A stretch of DNA of 64,000 bases, taken from assembly GCA_902651635.1 (NCBI GenBank), contig CACRSC010001923.1:238402-302401 (forward strand). Direction: 5' to 3'. Every line of letters starts with the position of its first letter. The first letter of the stretch is position 1. The notes below the pieces were generated by a model. That model did not search any database, was not told the origin of the DNA, and saw only the letters and a list, made by a program, of their open reading frames with translations. Position numbers and translations under genes: made by a program. The stretch comes from Mastigamoeba balamuthi. Lineage: Eukaryota > Evosea > Mastigamoebida > Mastigamoebidae. This document shows positions 35,678 to 46,465 of the stretch, in pieces.

Positions 35678-35853
35678 CCTTTGTGGAGGGCTGCCCTGCT
35701 GAGTGAGGCCGCTCCCTGGAGCGGGCCAGCAGATGGCGCCTTTGATTCTCGCAGAACACCGTGGTAGTAAGGGCTCCTTGTGTTGTGCTTGTATAACTGT
35801 GCAAGTGTGCCCGAGTGCGTGCTGTGCATGTGGGCTCACAACGGTTGAGTGAC
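35641..35853 (+). repeat. Second copy of the F-box gene 3' segment
   Basis: Near-identical to 30501-30713 and 37253-37464. Here it is followed by the 3' end of glycoprotein gene copy 1. Confidence 0.85.
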
Positions 35854-35947
35854 GGCATCTTCATCAAGCGGCATCCGCTCCGCCAACCCCAGCGCACGTG
35901 TGGTAGGGTAAGTGGCACTGCCAGCTGCGCCCGTGTGGTGGCCTGTC

Positions 35948-37224
35948 TCAGCGTAGTGCGAGGGCCAGGGCCGCCAGTGGCGCTGCCAGACCAGCGCCGA
36001 ACGTGCGTGCTCCCGACGCGTCATCGTCGACCACCCTGCCGGGCGAGATGACGAACAGCGACGTCACGTGCTCGACGGACCTCTCGACAGCGCCCCTGCG
36101 AGCCCCGTGGATGGTGACCGTGACGGTGGAGGCCACCGAGAGCGACATCCTCGGCAGCACGCGCCCCGGCGCCAGGCAGAACCTGAAGCACGCCCAGTTG
36201 CCCGGGTCCTCGACACGCGCAGGGCAGCCCTCGCGCGCGAACCCCAGCGCCGCGCCGTCGTCGCCCGACGTCAGCGAGACGGGCGCCCGCAGCGCCGAGC
36301 CGTAGAGCAGCACGCGGGTCAGGGCGACGCGGTCGAGGGCCAGCGGCGTCTCGACGTGCACGCGGACGTGGACCGTCTGGTTGAGGAAGAAGAGCAGCAC
36401 GGGCGACGCCGACGACTGCTCGGCGAACGTCTGCTGGAAGCCCCCGAGGGCCAGCGAGGCGCTGCTGTTGGCCGCGCGCGGGCACCAGCTCTCGAAGCCC
36501 GCGAGGCGCACGACAAACGACCCCGTCTCGTTGCCCTCGCCGCTGCTGTCCACCAGCTCGTACTCCAGCGTGACGTTGGCCTGCAAGCCCTGATCGCACA
36601 CAGCCTTCTTTCCTGCGTGTGTCGCGATCCGGGTTTTCAGCGTTGATGGTGGGAAAACCAGTTGTTCTGGGGCGGTTTTTAAAGCCGTTACGCCCGCTTC
36701 TTTTTTTTTCGTTTGCCCCGGAGGGGGAAAAATCAGTTGTTCCGGGGCGTAGAAGAGACGCGGGTGACGCAACGGAGGAAGACGCGGAGGGACCAGCGCT
36801 GGACGTGGTTGTAGACGGGGCCGAGGAAGGCGGGGCCCTGGACGCTGTCGACGGCGGGCGAGAGGGCCGCGGCGGCGAACGAGCGCGGGTCGACGGCCAG
36901 CGACGTGTCCGCGGGCGCCGTCACGACGACGACGTCGACCGACGCCAGCGACGCGGAGACGGCCCGCACGGCCCCCTTGTCCGCGAGGGCCCAGTCGAGG
37001 GCCGCCCCGTGCCCCGCCACCGCGTCGACCAGCGCTGCTGCGGCCTCGTCGACGGCGTCCAAGGCCACTGCGACTCCTGTGTCCCACCAGCGGGTATGCC
37101 GACGGTTTCCGTCGGGTCCGTCGGGTTTGGGATGGGGTGAGCGAGGCTGGGAGGGTGGGGACGACGCACCGCAGAGGCCGCGGAGGAGCGAGAGGAGGAG
37201 GGCGGCGACGCAGAGGGAGCGCAT
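35948..37224 (-). CDS. Secreted, probably GPI-anchored glycoprotein, copy 1
   Basis: Three minus-strand exons are 37224-37170, 37076-36774 and 36612-35948, all phase 1, giving 340 residues. A signal peptide (MRSLCVAALLLSLLRGLCG) is followed by an Ala/Val-rich region (DVVVVTAPADTSLAVDP) and a beta-rich domain with N-glycosylation sites (NVT, NET, NSS, NQT) and Cys pairs (AVCDQGLQ, ESWCPRAANS, REGCPARVEDPGNWACFRFC). The end is a GPI-type signal: small residues SGARTFGAG then a hydrophobic tail. No family is recognised. A surface or matrix protein is likely. The intron before exon 3 contains CCGGAACAACTG and CCAGAACAACTGG repeats. Copy 2 is the same apart from one T in a poly-T run of that intron. 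Confidence 0.7.
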
Positions 37225-37242
37225 TGGACCACTGAGAGCAAA

Positions 37243-37243
37243 N
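37243..37243. other. Assembly N between duplicated 1.6-kb units
   Basis: A single N follows the end of one unit (ACTGAGAGCAAA) and precedes the start of the next (CGGGTTGTGCG at about 37253). It marks a scaffold or gap join, and the sequence on both sides is duplicated. Confidence 0.95.
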
Positions 37244-37252
37244 AGTCCCCCG

Positions 37253-37464
37253 CGGGTTGTGCGCTCGTGCAACTCGTATGAGCCGTAGCCTTTGTGGAGG
37301 GCTGCCCTGCTGAGTGAGGCCGCTCCCTGGAGCGGGCCAGCAGATGGCGCCTTTGATTCTCGCAGAACACCGTGGTAGTAAGGGCTCCTTGTGTTGTGCT
37401 TGTATAACTGTGCAAGTGTGCCCGAGTGCGTGCTGTGCATGTGGGCTCACAACGGTTGAGTGAC
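37253..37464 (+). repeat. Third copy of the F-box gene 3' segment
   Basis: It matches 30501-30713 and 35641-35853 and forms the left part of the second 1.6-kb unit. Confidence 0.85.
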
Positions 37465-37558
37465 GGCATCTTCATCAAGCGGCATCCGCTCCGCCAACCC
37501 CAGCGCACGTGTGGTAGGGTAAGTGGCACTGCCAGCTGCGCCCGTGTGGTGGCCTGTC

Positions 37559-38834
37559 TCAGCGTAGTGCGAGGGCCAGGGCCGCCAGTGGCGCTGCCAG
37601 ACCAGCGCCGAACGTGCGTGCTCCCGACGCGTCATCGTCGACCACCCTGCCGGGCGAGATGACGAACAGCGACGTCACGTGCTCGACGGACCTCTCGACA
37701 GCGCCCCTGCGAGCCCCGTGGATGGTGACCGTGACGGTGGAGGCCACCGAGAGCGACATCCTCGGCAGCACGCGCCCCGGCGCCAGGCAGAACCTGAAGC
37801 ACGCCCAGTTGCCCGGGTCCTCGACACGCGCAGGGCAGCCCTCGCGCGCGAACCCCAGCGCCGCGCCGTCGTCGCCCGACGTCAGCGAGACGGGCGCCCG
37901 CAGCGCCGAGCCGTAGAGCAGCACGCGGGTCAGGGCGACGCGGTCGAGGGCCAGCGGCGTCTCGACGTGCACGCGGACGTGGACCGTCTGGTTGAGGAAG
38001 AAGAGCAGCACGGGCGACGCCGACGACTGCTCGGCGAACGTCTGCTGGAAGCCCCCGAGGGCCAGCGAGGCGCTGCTGTTGGCCGCGCGCGGGCACCAGC
38101 TCTCGAAGCCCGCGAGGCGCACGACAAACGACCCCGTCTCGTTGCCCTCGCCGCTGCTGTCCACCAGCTCGTACTCCAGCGTGACGTTGGCCTGCAAGCC
38201 CTGATCGCACACAGCCTTCTTTCCTGCGTGTGTCGCGATCCGGGTTTTCAGCGTTGATGGTGGGAAAACCAGTTGTTCTGGGGCGGTTTTTAAAGCCGTT
38301 ACGCCCGCTTCTTTTTTTTCGTTTGCCCCGGAGGGGGAAAAATCAGTTGTTCCGGGGCGTAGAAGAGACGCGGGTGACGCAACGGAGGAAGACGCGGAGG
38401 GACCAGCGCTGGACGTGGTTGTAGACGGGGCCGAGGAAGGCGGGGCCCTGGACGCTGTCGACGGCGGGCGAGAGGGCCGCGGCGGCGAACGAGCGCGGGT
38501 CGACGGCCAGCGACGTGTCCGCGGGCGCCGTCACGACGACGACGTCGACCGACGCCAGCGACGCGGAGACGGCCCGCACGGCCCCCTTGTCCGCGAGGGC
38601 CCAGTCGAGGGCCGCCCCGTGCCCCGCCACCGCGTCGACCAGCGCTGCTGCGGCCTCGTCGACGGCGTCCAAGGCCACTGCGACTCCTGTGTCCCACCAG
38701 CGGGTATGCCGACGGTTTCCGTCGGGTCCGTCGGGTTTGGGATGGGGTGAGCGAGGCTGGGAGGGTGGGGACGACGCACCGCAGAGGCCGCGGAGGAGCG
38801 AGAGGAGGAGGGCGGCGACGCAGAGGGAGCGCAT
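37559..38834 (-). CDS. Secreted, probably GPI-anchored glycoprotein, copy 2
   Basis: Exons 38834-38780, 38686-38384 and 38223-37559 (minus) reproduce copy 1 exactly in phase and protein sequence. If the intron between exons 2 and 3 is retained, translation stops at 38343. Unlike copy 1 it has unique upstream sequence, so it is the copy with an intact promoter. Copy 1 may be an assembly duplicate. Confidence 0.75.
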
Positions 38835-38989
38835 TGGACCACTGAGAGCAAAAGGAGAGGGCAGGCGGCGGGTTCGAACTCTGGAGGGACAGAGTGCTGG
38901 AAAAGCGAGATATCCCGTGATCGTTTTTTTTCCCCGTGGGCCGGTGCGCGTGACCCCATCGTGGAATCACGGACACGGCAGCCAAAAAG

Positions 38990-39105
38990 GGAACGTGAAA
39001 TATCAGTCAGAGGGAATCTCGCGTCCGATATCCCTGGAAAATATCCGAGATGACATCATGACGCGGGGATATCGGGGGCGAGATACGCGTATCTCCGGGG
39101 CACTG
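38990..39105 (+). promoter_or_regulatory. AT-rich upstream element of PUM3
   Basis: In GC-rich surroundings there are six GATATC or AATATC-type words: AAATATCAGTC, CCGATATCCC, AAAATATCCG, GGGGATATCGGG, GAGATACGCG and CGTATCTCCGG. The region ends about 40 bp before the ATG at 39144. It is the densest example in the window. Confidence 0.5.
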
Positions 39106-39143
39106 CAAAGAGAGGAAGGCGAGCACTCGTCCCAGTCCGTCCG

Positions 39144-42100
39144 ATGCACCACCGTCGCGCAATCAACGCACCGCGCTCCGCCTCGTCCTCGTCGTCGTCG
39201 TCGTCGTCGCGCGGGGGCCGCGGGGGCCGAGGGGGACGCGGGGGCCGGCGGCCGCAGCAGCTGGCGTCGCAGAGCCCGCGGACGCCCAAGGGGTCGAGGG
39301 GGGGCAAGGGCCCCAGGGGCTCGCGGGGCTCCGGGGGCGCCCGCGGGGGCAGGGGGGGCAGGCCCCAGCAGGAGGAGCGCAAGCGGGGCAGGGAGGAGGG
39401 CCAGCAGCAGCAGCAGGAGGGCGCCAAGCGCCAGCGCACCGACAGGGAGCTCCCTCCCCACGTGCGTTGCTCCCTCTACTACTACTACCTCTCTCTCTCT
39501 CTTCTCCCTTCACCCTTCCCTCCACTTGGCTCAGGCCTTGCAGGCCTCGTCCCCACACCTCCTCCTCCGTTTGTCTCGGGCTGTCTCTCGTGGTGTGTGT
39601 GTGTGTGTGTCTCTCTCTCTCTCTCTCTCTCTCGAGGTANCCTCCTCCTCCGTTTGTCTCGGGCTGTCTCTCGTGGTGTGTGTGTGTGTGTGTGTCTCTC
39701 TCTCTCTCTCTCTCTCTCCAGGAGGGTTTGGTGTTTGCTGGTGGGTTGGTGGCCTCTTGTTTGTGATCAATTGATATGCTGCGCCAATTGCTTTCTTCTG
39801 TGCTCTGCACCCGTTGCACTGCTGCGTGGGGATCTGTCTGTGTGTTGCCCGGCCTCTGCTGCCCTGGACACCGTGGGGGGTTTTCTGTTTACCCAAGTCA
39901 ATTGATTTTGCACTGGCAACGCCTTGGCCTGGAGCTGACGGCGTGCTGTGCGTGGGCTGGCGCAGGTGGTCGCCGCGCGCAAGAAGGAGGAGCAGAGCGA
40001 GGTGATACACGCGGCCAACGTGCGGCTGGACAAGGCCTTCAAGGAGGGCGGCGACGAGACCATCCGCAGCGCCGTCGCAGAGGTCTCCGAGGCCGTCAAG
40101 GGCAAGCTCAGCGAGGCCATCACCCGCCACGACGCCTCGAGGGTCGTCCAGTCCATCCTCAAGTTCGGCACCAAGCAGATGCGCATGGAGGCCCTCGACG
40201 AGCTCGAAGGTCCCCTCCCCTCCCCCCTTCCAAGATATTCCTCCCCCCTCAAAAAGAAGATATCACCCGCACACGTCACGCCTGACGCGGCTCGGAATCT
40301 GACGCCCAAACCATCATCCTGTGCAGACAAGATTCTCGAGCTCTCGAAGAGCAGGTACGCGTACCACATCGTCATCAAGCTCATGAAGGTCCGTCGCGGG
40401 CGCTCACTCTCCCTCCCCACTTCGGAGAAACGCCTGCGCTGACGCCACGCCTCTCCGGTGACGTTGCAGTACTCGGACAAGGGGCGGGTGATCAAGAAGC
40501 TGCTGGGCAACGTGGCGGCTCTGTTCAAGCTGCAGTACAGCGCCAACGTGGTGGAGGCGGCCTACGCCGAGTACGCCGACGCGGGGCAGCGGGCGGCGAT
40601 GCTGGAGGACTTCTACGGGGCCGAGTTCAGCCTCTTCAAGGCCGCCGCAGGGGCCAAGCGCACGCTCGACTCGATCCTCGAGGCCGAGCCCGCCAAGCGC
40701 CAGACCATCCTCGCCTGCCTCCGCGCCCACGTCACGGCGCTCGGCAACAAGAACCACGCGCCCGACCACACGCTCTTCCACCACCTCGTCCTCAACTACT
40801 TCAGGTCTCGTTGACACACGCCACCTTTTTTCGATACGATACGCGACACGCGGGGACCCTGACGCTGGCGTTGCGACGCGATGTGCGGCTGCGGCACGGC
40901 ACTGCAGGTACTGCGCGGAGAAGGACATCGCCGACGTGGCGACGCTGCTGCGCGAGAACCTGCTGCGGATGACGCACACGCGCGAGGGCATGCTGGTGGC
41001 CACCAAGTGCGTCGACCACGCGAGCGCGTCGGACCGCAAGAAGATGATCAAGGCGCTCAAGGGGTGCGCAGACACGGCCGCTCCCAGCTACCCCAGAGGC
41101 CCAGGGGTCGTCTGTCCTGGGGGCGTAGTCCTGACCCTGGGCTGTGCGTAGGTACGTCGTGAAGACGGCGATGGACACGTACGGGTGCCGCTACATCGCG
41201 CGCCTGCTGGACGTGACCGACGACACGGCGCTGCTGTGCAAGTACGTGCTGCAGCCGCTCTACGACGACCTGCGGACGGTGGTGGAGGACCGCAACGGCC
41301 ACGTGCCGGTGCTGCACGTGCTGGCCCCGCGGGCCAAGGGTCTCTTCGACGAGCTCACCCTCGCCGTCATGACCGCCCCCGTCACTGCCGCCGAGGCCAA
41401 GGCCGCCGACACGGTCAAGCCCAACCCCGAGGTCATGGTCCACAGCGACAGCGAGGACAGCGACGACAGCGACGCCGAGGACGCGGCCGACGGCGCCGAC
41501 AAGCCCGCCAAGAAGCCCACCAGCAAGAAGGTCCGCACACGCACAGGCCTCATGGCACCGAGCCTCTCGCACAGCAGGCGCACGCGGGCCTGGCGGGGGC
41601 GGCTCTCCTCTGCGGGCCCAATTTTGGGCGCCAATGGGGGCAGAAATCAACTGACTTGGGCGTGTGCGCAGAGCGCGGAGCAGCGGAGGGCGGAGCTGCT
41701 GGACGATCTGCGGACGCCGCTGCTGGGGGCGTGCGCCGAGCACGCGGCGTCGCTGCTGTGCTCGAAGCCGGGGTCTGCGGTGCTGACCGAGGCGCTGAGC
41801 GCCTACGCGGCCACCGGGGGCGACGCGCTGCGCGCCGCGGCCCGCGCTGCCGTCGCGGCGGCCACCGCCAAGATCGACTCGGACGTGCCCGACGTCGACC
41901 TGGTCGTCGACAACCCCGTCGCCAACCGCGCCCTCCAGAAGGTCGTCGCGTCGTCGCAGGTACTCAATCTGCCCCCGAGTCTCTTCCGAGTTTCAATCGC
42001 TTTACATGCCGCTCTATTTGTGTTGGTCACCACACTCTCATCCCCCCTCCTGCTTCGACTGACTGTGGTCTTGAGGGACTGAGACCTATTGAATTGCTCC

Positions 42101-42447
42101 GCTCTGCCATCTCAGTGCAATTGAATCGCGCGATAACATAAGATAAGCTGGGCGGTGCATACTATCTGGGCGGTTGCTAGGGACGGAGCGCTAACAAGTG
42201 GGGCTTGGCTTGCGGGGCACAGGACGCGTGGGCGGCGGCTGTGGAGAAGTACTCGGGGTTCCTGGCGTCGTGGGCGACACACAAGCGCCGGTCGTTCTTT
42301 GTGCTGGAGGTGCTGAGGAGGTCGCCCGACAAGACGTCGAGGGCGCGCATCGCCAAGGCGCTGGCGGCGGAGAGCGCGGCCATGAAGAAGTCGGGCCACA
42401 AGGGCGCCGAGCTCATCCTCGCGGAGCTCGCCGACAAGAAGAAATAA
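39144..42447 (+). CDS. PUM3: PUM3/Puf6 Pumilio-repeat protein
   Basis: Eight exons, 39144-39461, 39966-40209, 40327-40388, 40470-40804, 40908-41063, 41152-41530, 41672-41959 and 42223-42447, agree in phase and give 668 residues (human PUM3 is 648). The N-terminus is RGG- and Gln/Lys-rich (RGGRGGRGGRGG, REEGQQQQQEG). Divergent PUF repeats follow (ITRHDASRVVQSILKFG, SRYAYHIVIKLMKYSDKG, QYSANVVEAAYAEYAD, HTREGMLVATKCVDHA, YGCRYIARLLDVT), then an acidic Ser/Asp patch and a CPL-type C-terminal region (ASLLCSKPGSAVLTEAL, VVDNPVANRALQKVV, RSFFVLEVLRRS). It is a nucleolar protein for 60S ribosome biogenesis. Introns carry GATATC and CAATTGAT words. Confidence 0.93.
39556..39720 (+). repeat. (TG)n(TC)n microsatellite duplicated around an N
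   Basis: A segment of about 80 nt (CCTCCTCCTCCGTTTGTCTC, then (TG)n and (TC)n) occurs on both sides of the N at 39640, inside PUM3 intron 1. The two halves differ only in repeat length, so this is most likely a single locus duplicated at an assembly gap. Confidence 0.85.
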
Positions 42448-43108
42448 AGCCAGAAGGCCACCTGCTGTGTGCGCCGTCGCCCTGAGCTCAGCGAGAGCCA
42501 CTCCGACGCGCCGCACACAGGGCAGCCCCCGCACGCACGCGTCCTTTGTTGCACAGGCATCTGCGTCTCAGCTGCTGTCCTGCTCCGCCCGGGGTTCCCG
42601 CCCCCTGCTGGCTGGTCTATCTGACCGCGACCGGAGTTTGCGAGCTTCGGAGACAGGCGGCACACACGATAACTTGGCCTGGGCAAAGTGGGCTCAGCAC
42701 CGACTGCTCTGTCAGGGCGAGGCACTCGTGCCACGTGCCATGCGAGAGAGGCCCTTGAGGGAAAAGGAAAAGCTGGTGGGGCGATGCAAACGCAATTTTT
42801 GATAGGGCTTTTCTCTCGGCGGCCCCGGCAATTGGGACGAAGAGCCCTGGCGAGGAGTCCCTCAGTGCCAACGTCGGCCCAAGCTGCAGCACTGCATCTG
42901 ATGATTCGCAATGCACTTGGAGCAGCACTGGCAGATTCACCTTGGCCAGGAAGAGGGGTTTCCGAGAGGGGCAATGGCTGCTTTTCTTTCTGCGTCTGCG
43001 ACTATTTCGGGCTGCAACTCAATGGACCGACGTGTAGCCCGCATTGCCCCTGCCAGCCCAGAGACCAGATCCGCAGCATAACTAATAGAAAAAAACTCAC
43101 CTAACAAG
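42448..43108. other. Intergenic
   Basis: This lies between PUM3 and the cyclase gene. No gene or RNA is recognised. The last 60 bp before the cyclase ATG are AT-rich, as expected for a promoter. Confidence 0.5.
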
Positions 43109-45723
43109 ATGCCCCTGAACCTGGTCAGACCGCACAGCAAGGCCGCCAGCCTCGCCTCGAGCAGGGCCTCGCAAGGCTCCTCCGAGTCCAGTGGCGGCGA
43201 TGCCCCGCGGCGCCGGTGCTGCGCGACGCAGATATCACTGGAACGGGCCGTTCCGCTCTCGGTCGGCACAGTCACGGCGCTCGTGGCGCTGCTCTCGATC
43301 GCGCCCATCGTCATCCTGTGGACCATCTCCAACAGGGAGCTCTCAGACACGGCGTCGAGGTCGATCGAGGCCCAGGCGCAGTCGTACAGGCAGGTCGTGG
43401 TCCAGAGGGCTGTGGACAACGTGCAGGTCCTGCTGCTGCAGCCCGGCACCATGACGGGCATACTGCGGCTCCAGACGCCCCCGAGCGTGTTCAACGGCAG
43501 CGTCTACGAGAACCTCGACCTGCTGCACTTCGCCTTCGTGCCAATGCGCCTCAACTTCCCGAGCTTCTTTGGTATTGTACGCAAGGGCTATTTTTGGCTG
43601 GCGGTGGACACACAATGAACCTAACACGACGCCAGAACGTCGCCTGGACCAACATACGTGGGATGCACATGTACGGGCAGGCCAAGTCGTTCTACAACGT
43701 GAAACAGGCACCCGAGTACGTCGTCTTCGACTCGGAGGTCTCGCCGGACCTCTCTCTGCTCAAGTACGCCAACGGGACGGTCCCTACGTCCGTGCTCTCC
43801 CGGATGAACAAGAACTTCAACGTTACCTCGCGCTCCTGGTGGGTACGCGGCCTGTCCCACAATGTGAATGGCATCGCGTGGACAGGGCCGTACCTCTCTA
43901 CTGTCGTCGAGGAGGGCGCTCTGCTCTCGTACACTCTGCTGCTGCCCCATCCGGACCCGCGCTACCACTCGATGCTCATGTGCTCCATCTCGACTACGTG
44001 GCTCGGCTCGTTCTTCGCCAAGATGAAGACCACCCAGAACGGCTGGTCGTTCCTGCTCAATTATGATAGGGAGCTCGTGGCGGCCTCCAGCGGGATCCCC
44101 ACGATGAACGTCTCGACACTGCTGCCCATCAAGGCGACCAACAGCCCCAACATCTCTGTGCGCGAGGTTACCAGCAGCTGGCTCGCGAGGTGCAATGGCA
44201 TCATGTGCGAGAGTCATTATGTAACAGGCGACATGTTCGTGGACGCCTCTGTGGCAGCCGAGAACGGGGGCCTGTCCTGGTGGATTGTGCTGGTAACGCC
44301 GAGGTCGGACTTCCTGGGAGAGGTGGAGGCCCAGAACGAAGAGGCACGCAGAAGCACCACGGTCACTGTCGCCATCGTGGCCTCCGCATCGGCCGCCATG
44401 GCAATGGTGGCCATCGCTGCAGCAATTACGTTGAGCCTCCGCATCGTGAGGCCTCTTGCCGATGTAACCAAGCAGATGCACCAGGTTTCCCTGATGAACC
44501 TATCGGCCCTCGATCAGAACCAGCAGTTCTCCACTCCCCGGAGGAGCTCCATCAGGGAGGTTTCCAACGTGCGTATCACATCGTGGTCGCATGGAAACTT
44601 ACAGCCGTTTCAGCTGGAGAAGGAGGCAAAGAAGATGTCCAACACACTCTCCGCCTTGTGAGACTACCCATGATTCCACTGATTTCTGACTTGCGATTGC
44701 GACAGTTCCAAGTACGTCCCGATGTCTGTGGTCAAGAGCCTCGTGAGAAACAAGCTTCGGCCAGCAGTTGGTGTCAAGGAGATGGAGGCCACCATTCTGG
44801 TGCTGGAACAGCCCTATTTACCATACTAATAATGCAAAATAACAGTTCCTCGACGTCGTCAACTTCACTGCTACCATGGATGAACGGGGGGCAGATGTCA
44901 TCATCGGCATCCTGGAGGAGATGTTTGACAGTACGTCCAATTGATTTCCGGAGAGGTCTTCCTAACAGTGGTTTTCTTCCTAGATATGTCAGTAATTTTG
45001 GAGGATAATGACGCAATCATTGATAAGTACATTGGAGACAGCATTATGGCATTGTGGGGATGCCCAGAACCTGTCAGCAATGCCGAGCTCAAGTCATGCA
45101 AAGCTGTTTCCGAGATCCAGAGCTCTCTGCGCACAATGAACTCCAGGTTCATAAGTGCATATGGATTCGGGATGTCTATAAGGATTGGGTGGCATTCGGG
45201 GCTTGTTTTTGCAGGGAATGTTGGGTGCTCAACAAGGCTCAACTATACAGTTCTCGGTGCGTCTTGGATTATTTATTGGCATACTGATGCACCAAAGGAA
45301 ACACTGTAAATTTGGCATCACGCCTGGAGTCACTGAACAAGGAACTGGGTACTCATTGCTTAGTCACAGATTCCATCAGGCTCAAGTGCAGTGACAGGTA
45401 TGCACTCTTACTTTATTTCTTTCTCAGGCTTATTGTGTATCTACCATGATAGCTACTCATTCCGTTGCCTGGGAAGAACTGTGATCAGAGGGTTCACTAC
45501 TCCTGTAATTGTCCATGAGTTCGTTGGAGAGACAACTCAGCTTAGCAGTCAGAGCCGCCATCTTCTTGATACCTATGCATCAATTGATGAAGCACTATGC
45601 AAGGGCGGATGCTCTCAAGAAGAACTTCAGACCTATGTGGTCGAACATCCTGAGGATCTTGCAGGCCCTGGCATCCTTAACAATTTCCTCTCTCATTCCA
45701 AGAGAACCACAAGTGAGCTCTAA
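43109..45723 (+). CDS. Membrane-bound class III nucleotide cyclase, probably adenylate
   Basis: Eight exons are 43109-43576, 43636-44568, 44614-44657, 44706-44799, 44846-44930, 44984-45256, 45298-45397 and 45453-45723. All are in phase and give 755 residues. A first membrane span (VTALVALLSIAPIVILW) precedes a large extracellular sensor domain with NGS/NVT/NVS/NIS sites. A second span (VTVAIVASASAAMAMVAIAA) follows, then a HAMP-like linker (RIVRPLADVTKQMHQVS). The cyclase core has metal Asp residues in ILFLDVVNFTATMD and DKYIGDSIMALWG, and GNTVNLASRLESLNKELG. Lys before YIGD and Thr in YTVLG are the adenylate-type specificity residues, so cAMP is more likely than cGMP. The core looks active. 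The layout is that of receptor cyclases signalling from the cell surface. Introns include one with a TACTAAT branch-like site. Confidence 0.9.
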
Positions 45724-46465
45724 TTGACAGAGTAAAGTGAAATGTCACAGGAATTCTGTTGTTTGGCTTGGTTTAAAGGAAAAAGAGGTGAAATGACTCT
45801 TGAGCTCCAATCAAGAAATAACTACAATTTTGTTAAGATAACTAAGAAATCTGTTATCAACTTCTGTGGGTCTCGCTGAAGCCCAGGAAAAACTACACAG
45901 ATATTTTGGTGTACACACATCGAATCTTGGGTGTATACAGACAAAATCTGATATATAGATGAAAAATGCTGAAAGAAACTGGCTGTGGAGTATTCTACAC
46001 CTGCCACAACTTGGCGGGGAATTCTTCTGAGGATTTGCTAAAATTTAAATGAATAGCAGCCCAACCTGTGAGGTTATACCAAGGTTCTTTTTTGACATCT
46101 GAGTCAATTTGAATCAAATTCTCACAGAGAGTGAACACTACTACCATGGGCATTTCCTCTCTCATCTGTCGTCAAGATTCTCCATTTGTATGGGCACTTG
46201 ATGCATCAGAGCAGTCTGAATTCAGGTTGTTTTACCCGATTTTTAGTGTATAGTGATTATTCTGTATGTACACTGTGGTGCTCGGGCAGGACCTAATACT
46301 ACCACTCTGATTCAGCAATAAAGATCCTGCAAAAAAGGCATCAACTTTGTGTAGGCCCCTCTGGGGGGTTCTTTTAGCTCTGTAGTTCTGTAGAGGGCGT
46401 GGCCTCTATCAAACTACAGAACTAAAAGTACCTCTCAGGGGGCCAGGGCCGAGGTGCCTTGGGAA
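45724..46465. other. AT-rich intergenic with repeat and hairpin
   Basis: No gene is seen. It holds the second copy of the dispersed repeat (46334-46392) and the hairpin at 46371-46428. Confidence 0.5.
46371..46428. repeat. Imperfect hairpin, arms about 26 nt
   Basis: CTTTTAGCTCTGTAGTTCTG continuing to AGAGGG pairs with CCTCTATCAAACTACAGAAC continuing to TAAAAG, with a short CGTGG-type loop. It lies just 5' of the Tc1-like remnant, overlaps the dispersed repeat shared with 7328-7382, and is probably a MITE or terminal repeat. Confidence 0.7.

Noticed and set aside
38860-38895. tRNA-like GGGTTCGAACTC box
   Set aside because: No acceptor stem, D arm or anticodon arm could be formed around it.
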